The translations under genes were made by a program, and so were the position numbers. Positions 47,154 to 58,248 of a DNA stretch of 64,000 nt are shown piece by piece. Source of the stretch: Usnea hakonensis (Eukaryota > Ascomycota > Lecanoromycetes > Lecanorales > Parmeliaceae); assembly GCA_013423325.1 (NCBI GenBank), contig BLJB01000043.1, forward strand, positions 1 to 64,000. Reading direction: 5' to 3'. The number at the start of each line of letters is the position of its first letter. Position 1 is the first letter of the stretch. Below the pieces are notes generated by a model that worked only from the letters and a program-made list of their open reading frames with translations, did no database searches and was not told the DNA's origin.

Positions 47154-48007
47154 CTAGCTCTTCAGGATGATTATTAACAAAACGAGTACAATTACCAGTA
47201 TAATGATGACCGTCAATTGCTTGTTATCCTTCGCTCTTCTCGCCACGTTGCCCAATTGTCTTCTTGCATCGTCCAGTCTCGACTGATGGCGGTCCATGAC
47301 TTGTTCCGAGTCATCAAGCATGCCTATCTGGTCTTCCAATTCATTACCGATCTGTATGCTCAGGTCCCTTTGCCTGCCAATGCTCTCTCCTAGCCGATCA
47401 AGGTCCTCGTCTTGCCTCCTCAGCACCTGCGAGTGATATTGGTGTATCTGTTGATTATCTAATTGACTTTGGTCCGGCGGTCCTGGTTCGTCTCTGTAAG
47501 GGAACACTGCCGCTCGATTCGCCTCTTCTTGCGCATCCGGCGTTGCATCGGTAAATCGGACAGATTTGTCTGGTCTGGGAGAGTCGGCGGGAGAGCGTTT
47601 GAGGAAGGACGACGAGGAGGGGTTCCGAGGGCGGATTCTCTTTGCGGCTGCGAAATCGGAAGAGAGGGCTGGGTCGTTGGGTTGGGATACGGAGGGTTTG
47701 GAAGTCGTGGGGAAGCCGCGGAATTGGGACGTTAGGTCGTCGAATTGTTTTCGGAGGTCAGTGGAACTTGAGATTGAGCTTGTCAGTGGTCAGATGCTTT
47801 GTCTTGTGGGGTCGATAGGACACACGAGTCATCGTTTCCCTCTGTTGCTTCCAAGGCCTCGACGCCCTCCCTCATCTGATCCAGTGATCTGGATATGTGT
47901 CCATCCTGAGAGTTGGGCTCAAGATTCAGAGAGATGGCTCGTTGCCGTTCAAGTAATGATAGCTTGATATGATCAGCGAGTAAATACAGTTGTGATGGGT
48001 TAGCCAT
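47154..48007 (-). CDS. SYN8: Qc-SNARE, syntaxin-8/SYN8-like
   Basis: Two minus-strand exons (48007-47826 and 47766-47154) give 264 residues. The N-terminal helical part starts MANPSQLYLLADHIKLSLLE. A Ser/Pro-rich linker (about 85-140) precedes the SNARE motif (about 175-235) with the run QIGNELEDQIGMLDD, where the Gln after Asp is the likely zero-layer residue. The single C-terminal anchor is VIIILVIVLVLLIIILKS, with almost nothing after it, as expected for a tail-anchored SNARE. The family drives fusion at endosomes. The donor of the intron is GTGTGT, which is acceptable though not the commonest. Confidence 0.88.
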
Positions 48008-48261
48008 GCTGTGTTATGGCGATCATGTGTGAGGTTGAAAGTGATCTAAATACATGTACTGCGTAGGCTGCTAAGAACTCAGGACAAACAGATGCCCAGA
48101 TTCGATCTCAGCGCTAGGGGCCGAACCCGTCCCCGAGGCCGAAAGCAAGGAAACATTTATCCTCCCCTTGTATCATTACTGGCTGTTTCAATAAAGTATG
48201 GAGAAGGACCAACGGGTCTGCTCACAATCTACAGATTTTGTATAACGAACGTCTATCAATC

Positions 48262-49575
48262 ATGTCCGGCACAGCATCTGATGTACCACTTTACAGAAAT
48301 CCTGTCCCACGCGAGCTCCCTTCAAACCCGCAGAGACCGCAGCTAAATCCTGTCGATCTGAGAGCCTTGGAATATGGCAGTGCCTACGACCAAAACCTCA
48401 TGTGCGCAATCTGCTATTGTCCATTTGTTAATGCCGTCAGACTACCCTGCGACCACGTTTTCTGCCTACGCTGTGTCAATGATGCCATGAAAATCTCCGG
48501 CGTCGGCTTTAGGCCGTCATCACTGAATTGCCCGTCCTGCCGGAGGAAAATACACGCGAACGAAATAAATTCGATGCCTAAAATACTGGACCGTATGCTG
48601 GATGAATTGATGGTCAAGTGTCCTCTAAAAGACGAGGGATGCAATGAGCTGATTCAGAGATGTGAAGTGCAGCAGCACGTCGATAAGAACTGTGCATATT
48701 CGGAAGTAGAATGTCCTACAGAGGATTGCATGCTTTTTGTGCGGCGCAAAGACCTGGAGAAACAACGATGCTTGCACAGTATGCTGGAATGCGAGGATTG
48801 TCATCAACTCTTTATGGAGCGAGACCTGGAACTACATCGCACCCTTCACTGCGAGGCTGGTCGAACGTCATGCCCAGATTGCAAAGTCCAGCTGTCGGTT
48901 TGGGCTATGGGGCGACACGCTGAAAGTTGTCCGGAAGCCATCTTTCCCTGCCCCGCAGCACAGTACGGTTGCGAATTCATTGCTCGACGTCCTGCTCTGG
49001 ATCAACATTCGAGAACCTGTGCATTGGCGAAACTCGCCCCGTTCCTGCAAACGCAGAACGAGCGCCTCAACGCCCACGAAGCTGCCCTCAAGAGCCTTCG
49101 TCACAAGAATTACATCCTCGAAACATCCTTATCAAGCTTTCAAGAGACTCTCAATTCCTCCGCGGATCTTGTCGATGCTTCTTCGACTTCAGCTTCGGTC
49201 TCTGACACCGGCCCATTTGATTCTACTGCCCATCATCTTTTGTGCCTTCAGGAGTCTCTTCGCGAAGAAGTTGGCCGCGTATCGGCTGCCCTTTCCGAAC
49301 TCGATGCTCGGACAACGATGACAGCCATGAACGAGAGTCTGCGTGTCAAAGAAGATTTTTCACACATGAATGCTGCGATTGGAGGCATACGTTTACAGCT
49401 ACATTGGCTTGTGAGCTCGAGGCTGCAGAATCAGCAAAGAATGACCATGATAAGGAGTCAGACCGGAGGCGATCTTGACGTAGGTGCTTCGTCAAGGAGA
49501 CAAGGCCCGGTTGGAGATGTTGTATTGCCCATTCGAAGGCTCAGTGACTCAGCGCGGCAGGAAACTAAGCTTTAG
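48262..49575 (+). CDS. RING finger/TRAF-type zinc finger protein
   Basis: Single exon, 437 residues from the ATG at 48262 (an in-frame ATG at 48238 would add eight). The RING finger (about 40-95) has CAICYCPF, LPCDHVFCLRC and CPSCRR, a C3HC4 pattern. It is followed by TRAF-type zinc fingers (about 110-250: VKCPLKDEGCNELIQRCEVQQH, ECEDCHQLFMERDLELH, CPAAQYGCEFIARRPALDQH). A coiled coil (about 265-380) and Ser-rich tail complete it. Such proteins act as E3 ubiquitin ligases or scaffolds. The fungal role is unknown to me. No meprin/TRAF-C domain is present. The upstream neighbour SYN8 diverges from it across 254 nt. Confidence 0.85.
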   Translation: MSGTASDVPLYRNPVPRELPSNPQRPQLNPVDLRALEYGSAYDQNLMCAICYCPFVNAVRLPCDHVFCLRCVNDAMKISGVGFRPSSLNCPSCRRKIHANEINSMPKILDRMLDELMVKCPLKDEGCNELIQRCEVQQHVDKNCAYSEVECPTEDCMLFVRRKDLEKQRCLHSMLECEDCHQLFMERDLELHRTLHCEAGRTSCPDCKVQLSVWAMGRHAESCPEAIFPCPAAQYGCEFIARRPALDQHSRTCALAKLAPFLQTQNERLNAHEAALKSLRHKNYILETSLSSFQETLNSSADLVDASSTSASVSDTGPFDSTAHHLLCLQESLREEVGRVSAALSELDARTTMTAMNESLRVKEDFSHMNAAIGGIRLQLHWLVSSRLQNQQRMTMIRSQTGGDLDVGASSRRQGPVGDVVLPIRRLSDSARQETKL

Positions 49576-50205
49576 ATATCGAGGCGGTGTACGAGAATTA
49601 AAATTAGTGTCTACTCAGGATATCTTTGGACTTCTGCATTGAATGCAACAACACTCTGTTACACTAATATCTATGGTATTGCTATAAATAGAACTTATCT
49701 ATGCATGCAACCCCATTTCGCCAAAACTTACTCCAGCTGAAGTTCGATTATGGTTACCGGCTAATCGATGAGCCGACCTTGCAGATTATTTGGTCGTCTA
49801 ACGTCAGCCTCATTTGGTACCCCAGCCTCCTCTTCAGGAAGGATTCTGTGAATCTGACCTTTTATTCGTTAAGCTTACATTCAGATTGCTGGAATTTGTG
49901 TTCCATTAAAGTCTAGACGCAATACCGTTGGATTGAAACAATGCGATAAGGTGTGGTCCTCCGCGGCATCCAACCACTATGTTGCGCAGCTGATTTGATA
50001 GCCTTGCCATGTCAAAACACATAAGCTGCTCAGGGAGGGGCGGAATGGATCGGAAAGCTGATTCTGGATCCATAAGAATCCGTCATTCCTCTCAACTTCA
50101 AATTATGGATTGTACACGCACTGCATTCTCGCCATCTCAACTTCTACCATATCGCAACACATCATTATTTGGCCTTCCTAATCAGACTTCCAAGCTTCTC
50201 ATTCC
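49576..50205. other. Intergenic, about 630 nt
   Basis: Between the RING/TRAF gene and the membrane protein gene. No coding signal. Confidence 0.5.
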
Positions 50206-52443
50206 ATGATGAATGCATCGCTCAACACCAGCGTTGCAGACTTTTTGATGACCGCAGCAGACCAGGTGCATGGCAACTACGGAAACATGACGCTAGTATG
50301 GCTCAATTCAACGCTCGGGGCCTTAATCATAGACCCGGATGTTACAAATATTGGGTTACTTAATCCAGCAATTGGAGATCTTTTCGCCGAGAATATATTC
50401 AGCATCCCACAGGCGTGTGCATACCCAATAAGTGGTAAGAGAAACGGACTATGTTTTCTTTTTCTTTCCAGACTGCTAACACGCTTATTCAGGTCAATAC
50501 GGCTTCCTCAATCGACTACTCTATTATTGCTTGATACTCATCGCTGTCCTTGCGGCATCTAATTCATGGCTGTGTTGGGTATGTACTTACGAATTCATGA
50601 TCTACTACCGATTGTTGTCAAGTCCAGACTTACTGGTTGCACGTCGCTAGCATCCTCCCACGGTTCCGCATTTTTCACTGTCCTATATCACCCCCAGATG
50701 AGAGACGCTGACTTTACAAATCTTAGGCAGCTTTAGGTGGGCCCAGTCTTGGCGTTTTGTTGCAGAGATGAACTAGCTCAGATACGAGACTAGGTATTGC
50801 CATGTCGTACTCAGCTGGCGCCTGCTTGCACGCTTTTGCACTGTTTGCGTGCGACTCTCATGTTCTTTTCCAATATCCGCTACCAGGCTGATCTCTTCTT
50901 TACAGGCGTTACAGTTACGAATCGCTAGATACCGAACCTATAGAAGGGTATGCTAGCATGGCACCGAAATACTATGGAGATATTGATCTGCAGGGGATTT
51001 TCCCCATCCTTGTTGCCGGATGTATAGCTCTGCCTCCAATCCTAAACTGGTCTTATCTCTTGAGGGATTCCAGAGGCGCCAAACCAGTGGTCGTATTATG
51101 GGGAGTCATGATGTTCGCAGCGGTGATTCCGAGCTTGGTCTTTAACGTGAGAGGATTTTATCCGTACCAGGTGACTAATCAGATTACTTACTGTCCGACC
51201 AATGTGGCCAACAACTGCACATTCGATGAACTCTACAACGATGGATATGGGATTTTTTCTTCGACGACATACGATCGCTGTCAATGCAACGACACTTGCG
51301 GCTCAGTAGTCCCTAACGGATTTCCGTATAGGAAAGGTCAAAGTTTGCAAGCAATCCTGGTGTCTGATCGATCGAATACTCTGGACAGTAAATCGTCTGT
51401 TGGGTACGCTTTTATCGTCAATGCAATTTTCCTCTTGTTCATCCTATCCCATGGCATCCTCGGCCTCATAGAAGCATCGTGGAGCCAACAACATATCAGA
51501 GACACCATTTTCCGAACGCTCAGTGGAACCACCCGGTGCAGCTTAAGAAGAACCCTAGCCTCAAAAATACGGCACTACATGGGAAAGTGCGTAGCAGGCT
51601 TTTTTTTTGCTTCTGCCATCGTAGTGACGGTCATATGCCCGCCTATCTTTATTAGTTCAGTGATCATTAACGAGATTGCGACATGGGATTGGCCAGTCGC
51701 GTAGGTCTCGTCCAACCCACATTGTCCGTGTTGCTTGCTAACGTCCAATATCAGGGAGTACTATGACGCTGTTGGACAGGTAGGAGCTAAGCAATAAATC
51801 AAAGGACTCTGCTAACATATTGAAGTGGGGTCCGTTAGTTGCTGCCGCCTTTGCAATCGTTGCTGCTACGGTCCAGGCGATAAGCGTTGCCTGGTTAGAT
51901 CGAAATTCTGACCAGTCCAACACCGCGTTGTCAGATAATGTCCAAAAAAAGCGGGATTCTTTAGAAGGTCTTCGAAAGGCCATCCGTGTGATGCTCCAAG
52001 ACTTCAAGTATTGGCTTGTTGAGGGCTCCCTACACGAGCCATTGAAGCCACACAAGATATCTGGTGACAACATTGATGCAAAGTCTCCTGCCCCGAGGCC
52101 GCATAGGACGTTCAAAGAGGCTCAGGCTTCAAGCTCCACTTGCGACGGTTGCAGAAAAGTAGCGATGCGGATCAAGTACCAGTGTACTGACTGCGACCAA
52201 GGATACTGCGCGAATTGTTGGCCTCGGACGCAGAAGCGCGGCGCCCGCCTCCAGGATACTGACATGCAGCCTTTTCATCCCATACACCCATCAATGCAAA
52301 AAGGCAACCCAAGCGCACAGACGTCCGTCAACTCTTCCCCAGGCATATCTCCAGCGCACATGTCATCTGAACATGTGCCTCTACAGGATATTGAGGAGGG
52401 AAGACACTTACTATTACCCGAGGTCTCACCGTCGCTCTCTTGA
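50206..52443 (+). CDS. Polytopic membrane protein with ZZ-like zinc finger
   Basis: Seven exons (50206-50434, 50493-50578, 50727-50736, 50794-50848, 50906-51700, 51755-51779, 51826-52443) give 605 residues. Exon 3 is only 10 nt, and without it the frame fails. Putative spans occur near 90-105, 112-125 (IAMSYSAGACLHAFALFA), 150-175, 185-205, 290-310, 355-385 and 405-425. Two outer segments with Asn glycosylation sites and CxCNDTC-type cysteines lie between. The cytoplasmic tail has Cys pairs C-x2-C-x10-C-x2-C-x4-C-x2-C at about 507-533 (CDGCRKVAMRIKYQCTDCDQ), followed by HPIHP, like a ZZ finger. I do not recognise the family. The mix of a plasma-membrane-type body and a ZZ-type tail suggests a receptor or scaffold, but this is inference. 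The first two ATGs are adjacent (MMN), and the first is used. Confidence 0.75.
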
Positions 52444-53336
52444 CTGGACAGAGACATTGAAATACGGAGGCGCGGCATAATCCACAGTAAAACAAGGTAG
52501 AGGAGTCATGCAGAGGGACCCAACACAAAATTCCATGTTTGGACGGCGTCCACAAAATATTTACATTTGCAAGGAGGAAAGGGGGGTTGTCTGTCAGCCA
52601 TCAAAATTTGGGAGCGTTATATTTCATATTAATTGAAACCCTTTCCCCGGAAAAAAAAAATTGATTTCGGTAAAAACACTCCGGAAAAAGTGGTCGGTAC
52701 AGGACGAAGACCTTTGCGTCGCTAGAATCTGACCAGGACGGGGCTCTTCTACAGCCTCGACCACGTATTTCTGGCACTTTGCCCATATGCATATACAAAT
52801 CATACATCACGGCCCTCAACGAAATTACATCCTATACGTATCCGCCCTTCCCTTCACGGAGATTAGCCCTACAAAATACCGAGGCACGGATGATGTTTTA
52901 TCGGTGTGTACTGTGAACATAATCACCAGTCACAGAGTAATGCCCGACCACCATCGCGATTGTACGAATAATATGATTGGATTAATAAGGCTATTCGTCA
53001 TACCTTCAACAGCAAGATCTATCTGCAGGAGAAAACCCCCAAGGCATGTCTAATTCTAAAAGAGTGTGCTGGCCAAAAGATGGCCGTCAACGCATGATGT
53101 CGCTGCGCCCAACAAGGAACATTAGTCGGGGCTTGAAAGCAAAAAGGCAACGCATGATGGTACTAAAAGAGTGTGTTGGGAAGAGAAAATTCCAGCAAAG
53201 CACAGTCTCGCCACGCCGCGACAAAGCAAGATTAGTCGGGCTGACGGTAATGTCGCAAGAGTGTCTTGGAGCGGAGTTGAAGATTTCCCGGCGCCGGTCC
53301 GTGAATTCGTGGTCAAGAGATCATTTCTCTCCACAT
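52444..53336. other. Intergenic, about 890 nt, with degenerate repeats
   Basis: Lies between two convergent genes. 53058-53270 holds a degenerate repeat described separately. An A-run of nine occurs near 52653-52661. No coding signal is convincing. Confidence 0.5.
53058..53270. repeat. Degenerate tandem repeat, unit about 105 nt
   Basis: The motif AAGAGTGT followed by (G/C)(C/T)TGG recurs near 53060, 53167 and 53260. ATTAGTCGGG recurs near 53124 and 53231, and CAACGCATGATG near 53089 and 53148. The pattern suggests two to three diverged copies of a unit of about 105 nt, just past the 3' end of the minus-strand gene that ends at 53337. Confidence 0.6.
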
Positions 53337-55084
53337 CTATCTCCTCTCATTTCTTTTCCGAGCTTCCTGCCCCGATTGTCTCTTTCTAGGTTGCTTTTCG
53401 TTTGGTGGTGTTTCGGACTTGTCGTGTTTGTCCGAGTGATGTTTCCTCTTGGAGCGATGTTCCCCCGAGCGATGTTCCTTCTTGCCTTCCCTGCCGCTCT
53501 TTCTCTTTATTTCTTCAATTTCCTCTTTTCCGACAGCCTCATCGGTACTGGCCAAGATATCATGCTCGTATTCTGGACGAGGGGCCAAGATATCATGCTC
53601 GTTTTCTGTACGATGCTGACCGACACCGTGGGCTATTGCGGCCATACTTAAGTTTCCCATATCGGTAGTTACTGGGAAGATTGGATCGTCTAGTGGAGGC
53701 CTAGCGAGATTGTAAGCATAATGTCCTTTTGACGATTTGAACATTAGAAATTTACGCCTGATATGATCGTTGATATCCAGCTCTGAGGGACTGGTCTAAA
53801 GGGATGTTTTGCCTTTCCTGGTGATATTGTGAGAAAGGGTAAGGATCGTTGCGTTGAAATACGTTTCTAGCGCTCACTTGCGTGGATGATCTCGCAATGT
53901 CCGAAGCCGTTCCCAGATCAGGACGCAACGGGGCAAGCTTATCAGGATGGTTTTCGGGAACTCTGGTGTAATTTTAAGCAAATTTCCCAAGTGACGAAAA
54001 GAATACGAACAACTTACTGCAAGTACCCATGCTGAATTCTAGAATCGGTGTCCTGGCCTTGAGAGGAGGATTGGTATTGCTCGAATATCTCGCTGAGCCA
54101 GCCTGAATCTGCAGGGTTTAATGTTATGTGTGAAAGCTTAAGATCGAGAAGGTTTCTCAAATCAGTGGGAACTTCCAAATTCCCGATGGTACCTCCAGGA
54201 CTCCTTCCTTGTACCTCTGAGTCATACTCGAGGATCATGTCTTGGCCCTTGTCCATCCAAAACTGTTCGTGCTTCTTGTACGTGCCAAACAACCATTGGG
54301 CAACACTATCCTTTCTGCTTTGAAGCCTATTGGTCATCCTAGCGAGAGAAATTGTTGCATTAGGATCACCAGGGCAGTAATGATGCATCAGTACGCTGGT
54401 GAAATCCCCTGTTCGGTCCTTTGCTTTGGACGTGTCGATAAGACCGTTATGAACGAAAGCCTCCCAACACTCAAGCTGCCTATTAGAGAGACTCAAATTT
54501 CCTATTCGCAGATTATCCAATCTTCCTCGGCTGCAGTGAGGCATTAGACTTCAGCAGTGCCCTAGTTCACAGAATCGCGTTCAAACTTACAACCCAAGAA
54601 GATAACTAGCTCTTTTGCGGGCTCGGGGATCCCTACTTAAATAGCTCTTGAACCATCTGTCGCACCGGAGTTCCAGGTGGTGTCTGTTCTCCTTATCTAG
54701 GGATTCGCATACCGTCCTACAACGACCATTAGGATCCTTGACGTTGTCAATGAATCTTTCTGACGTAATTTCCATGCCGTGGAAAACGTCGTTTGTCAGT
54801 TCTAGGACCTCTCTTTCAAGTAAATGCCTCCCAAGAAAGAGATACCAGTTGTACATCGCGAACATGGACTCGAGCGACTCAATGGGTATTGTGATCCTAG
54901 GGTTTGGACATGCAGGCCATTTCGGATGATCCTTGTATGGTATCTTGTCTTTTGGAAACACTATCACCTTCTCGTCATTGATCGGCTTCAGGGCTTCCTT
55001 CCACTGATAAGAGAGATAATTGAATTCGTCTCGAGTTTGCTTTTCAGCTTCGGACATCTCTTCTTCGGTCTTCTTTTTTGGCAT
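53337..55084 (-). CDS. Hypothetical protein with charged, repeat-bearing tail
   Basis: Four minus-strand exons (55084-54591, 54530-54018, 53962-53756, 53700-53337) give 525 residues. Phases agree at all three introns and borders are GT-AG. I do not recognise a domain. The N-terminus is Lys/Glu-rich (MPKKKTEEEMSEAEKQ), followed by a folded-looking section to about 335 with Trp- and Arg-rich stretches (WFKSYLSRDPRARKR, LMHHYCPGDPNATISLAR). The last exon has a doubled EHDILA unit (from a 33-nt DNA duplication near 53548-53612) and a very charged end (KKEHRSGEHRSKRKHHSDKH), which may be a nuclear or RNA-binding tail. An in-frame ATG at 55195 would add 37 residues and cannot be excluded. The upstream DNA is full of TGGTATGTG repeats. 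The last exon is the least certain part. Confidence 0.55.
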
Positions 55085-56182
55085 CCTTGGTGGCAAGTGT
55101 CGATGCTCAGTGAAGGGATTGATAAAAGATGACCGTACGCTGAAGGTATGTGCTGGAGGAAGGCACACAAGGAGGATGTTGAAAGATATGCTCAAGGTAT
55201 GTATTGATGGTATGAGCTGACGGTGGGTGAGGGAGATGTGTACCGATGGTATGTGTTGATGATGTGCGCGGATGGTATGTGCGGATGTCTTTTTACGAGG
55301 AGAGGTGCACGATGAGATGCAAGACTGTGCTAATGTACTGAAGGTGTGTGGTAGGGAGCATGAAAAGAAAAAAGCAGATGGACCGAGGAAACCCAGCCTT
55401 TATAGAAATGCCGTCACACCACCAGCCTTAACACTTCCTTAACACTCGCAAGAGTACAGGGATCCGGAAACAGTAGCGACAAAAGGCGTCATGACCGAAG
55501 CCAAAAGCCGTCCAAATGGTTGGCCCTCGCGGTCGCAGAAATAATACTGCCCGATACCCCAGCCGTGTCTGAGCTTATGACATGGCAGAAGGGTTTCGCA
55601 GCATACCAGGCGGCCTTAAAGCATCAATATTATTGGTGACCAGGACAATGCTGGAGGCTAAAGTATGTCTGTATCCGAGACCTAATGAGTCTAAGCCTCC
55701 GACGTTGCGAGAGCGTTTCTGTGTGCATCGGGCAACTTTGAAAGCACTATTATCATTGGTGCCGCAGTGAGTTTTTGTTGATAATATGTTTGAAATTTGG
55801 TTTTTGGCAACATTCGTCGTTGAAACATGTTTCTCCGACGTTTTGTTTCGTCTTCGTCCACCGCCGCCGCAGTAGAGACCGTCTCAAACCTCCGACGCAT
55901 TTCCCCTTAGAAGGGCGTAATCATTATATATAATGCCGCCAAAAACTTATCATCTGTCCTACAAAGCCTCGATCACACTGTCACAGCCCAACAAGCCGCA
56001 CCTTCATAAAGTCTTCCTCAATTACCGCGAATACAGTCTTGCATCTGCTCATCCATCCTTACAATTACCTTCGACCCTAAGAAAGTTGATCATTTTCAAG
56101 ACCGACACATCTTTATCCTTGACGAAACCCTCTTCTTGACCTCGACCCTTCACCTGTCTCATCTAAGAGCCATCTCCCCAAA
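55085..56182. other. Intergenic, about 1.1 kb, with promoter repeats
   Basis: Divergent space between the two unrecognised genes. 55135-55285 carries several imperfect copies of GATGGTATGTG. A pyrimidine-rich leader precedes the plus-strand gene. An open frame of 68 codons at 55933 has no domain. Confidence 0.5.
55135..55285. repeat. Imperfect GGTATGTG repeats
   Basis: Copies of (G/A)(A/T)(T/A)GGTATGTG and close variants occur near 55144, 55196, 55208, 55248 and 55273, at spacings of 12 to 52 nt, directly upstream of the minus-strand gene starting at 55084. Confidence 0.55.
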
Positions 56183-57528
56183 ATGCTTCCCAGATTAGCG
56201 CCTAAGCCGCCTAGGCCCATGTTAGGAGCAGAACCAGATCTACAATCAGGTGAAGCCTCTCATAGTACTGAACGCTATCTCCCAGTGCGTGGTGAAAGGC
56301 AATTGCCTCTAAAGCAAATGGACAAAGTTGTTGTAACCTTCCTTTGGTACAAGTACCATGACAGACCATTGATGCAAGATGAGATCCTGGGTATGATAAA
56401 ATCCGAGTACGGCGAAAAGAAGACCGGCAAATTTTTGGACAACCGCTTTTCAAAACTTGGGGAGTATGAGAAAATTATCGACAAAGAAGGCCCAGACCGG
56501 GTTAGGGCTGAAGTCGACGTAGTCTACAATAAATATTGTGACGCAGATCAAGATGCTAAGGATAGACGAGACGTTCTGATGGGACTGTAAGTTCAAAATT
56601 GTGCCTGCCAATTGTTGCCTCGCTAAATCTGCTTTCTGCGGGACTACAGTGAGGTGAGGTTGCCACCCTTGGAACTCGAAAGGTCGTTGCTGTGGGCCCA
56701 ACAGCGAAACCGAAACAATATCGAAATCCGTACCGAACAGCTCTACTGCCTCTACGCTCTTGCTAATTGGTGCAAAACCGGCGATGGTCGTCTCCTTTCA
56801 GAAGACTCGTTCTCGGGAGTTGCAGCGGAATTCCTATTTCGAAAACAATCTGCCCATAAAGTCTCTTCTGGCGCTATCCTCAAAAAATTAAGAGATTCAG
56901 GACATGGTTTGGCCCGTCAGCTGCATGCTTCATTGAATTCGGATCAAAAAATCAAATCTCACTTTCAACATTTGGCTCTTCAATACTGTCGCAAGCATGG
57001 AATGTCAGTTCTCTTGCGTTCTATTGGACCTGTCGAGAATGTACTTACAAATTCAATAGTTCTGCTGAAGTCACTGCTGAAGACCCTGCTGAAAACTCTG
57101 CTGAAGACCCTGCCGAAAACTCTGCTGAAGACCCTGCCGAAAACTCTGCTGAAGACTCTGCTGAAGATCCTGTCACATCGACTACTTCAGAATTCTCAGC
57201 ATTGACAATACCCGCTACCGCTGGACCTTCGAGGCAGTCTGGCGGGACTCCAGGCAAAACGACTTCAGAAGAAGAATGGTCTTCTTTCCACGATTTCGAT
57301 ACAGAGAGCGGATCGGCAGGACCTTCACGAGCGAGAACTTCACCACCTCAGCAGGGCACCACCGTCGAACCGCATCGTACTGCCAAGCGGAGAGAGCGAA
57401 AGTCTACCGATTCCTCGTCGCCAGGAACTAGCGCAGGACCATCAAAAGAAACGACGGGATCCAAAGACAAAGGGAAAGCGCCTGTGAGAAAACGCCCACG
57501 TGATTCGGGCAAGGGACAAAAAAAGTGA
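56183..57528 (+). CDS. Hypothetical protein with acidic tandem repeat
   Basis: Exons 56183-56586, 56650-57003 and 57060-57528 give 408 residues. I do not recognise the family. Residues about 45-130 form a compact charged block with TFLWYKYHDRPLMQDEILGM and FLDNRFSKLGEYEKIIDKEG, which has the look of a helical DNA- or protein-binding module. About 140-250 is a second helical region (RTEQLYCLYALANWCKTGDG). Exon 3 begins with an acidic repeat of alternating AEDP and AENS units, encoded by a 30-nt tandem DNA repeat, and continues as a Ser/Gly/Lys-rich disordered tail ending in basic KGQKK. The fold-plus-tail design is common for nuclear proteins, which is inference. Phases agree at both introns. 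Confidence 0.6.
57060..57175. repeat. 30-nt coding tandem repeat
   Basis: A unit built from GAAGACCCTGC(T/C)GAAAACTCTGCT is repeated about three times with partial copies at each side. It keeps the reading frame of exon 3 and codes for an acidic Ala/Glu/Asp/Pro/Asn/Ser repeat. Confidence 0.85.
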
Positions 57529-58001
57529 ACGACTTTGATAGAGGGGAGACACGGGTAGGAGGAAGCAACACACTCTTTTACCACACAGCTTGCGTTGCTT
57601 TATTTTCCAACCCCGACTAATAAATACCCTTTGTCGGGCGCAGCGACATCTTGCGTTGATTGATGGCTATTTTTCCAATCGTCAACACACTCTTTTCCGT
57701 ACTGCAAGACTAAAGCCATTGAGCCATTCTCATCTCCTACAATTTCATACCACGTTCGTGAAAGTCTTCCTCTTTTGCAAAAATCGTCCCCCCGTAATCC
57801 CGGCGACGGTGGAATCATAGAGTACGGACCCACTCCCGGCTACTTCTTTATCAGCGGAATGTTCAAAGCTGACAAGACCCCTGAATCCCCATTCGCCGTC
57901 GCTCTCCAAAAAAAGGCGTCACAACTCTCTTCGCCGACCCCGCCTACCTACGCACAATCTCTCCCCCTCACCCACCAACCTAGAAAACCCCGAAATTTCC
58001 C

Positions 58002-58059
58002 CTTTATATCCCATCCCATCTCCCCTCCCCCTTTATATCCCATCCCATCTCCCCTCCCC
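58002..58059. repeat. 29-nt direct duplication
   Basis: The unit CTTTATATCCCATCCCATCT plus nine more pyrimidines occurs twice head to tail with no mismatch (58002-58030 and 58031-58059). Confidence 0.9.
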
Positions 58060-58248
58060 CTTGACCTATTTATTACCCACCACCCTACTTCCAGCCCACC
58101 CGCCCGCCCGCACCTCCACTCCCGCCCGGCTCCAACTCCCTCCCTCCCCTCCTTTCCACCCACCCCCCATCCCCATCCGCAACCCACCCACCCTTTCCCC
58201 TCCCCAACCCAACAAACAATCAAGATTCGGTATCCAATCGTTACTTAC

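Noticed and set aside
55933..56139. Small open frame of 68 codons before the acidic-repeat gene
   Set aside because: Lies in the pyrimidine-rich leader of the next gene, with Ser/Leu-rich low-information content.
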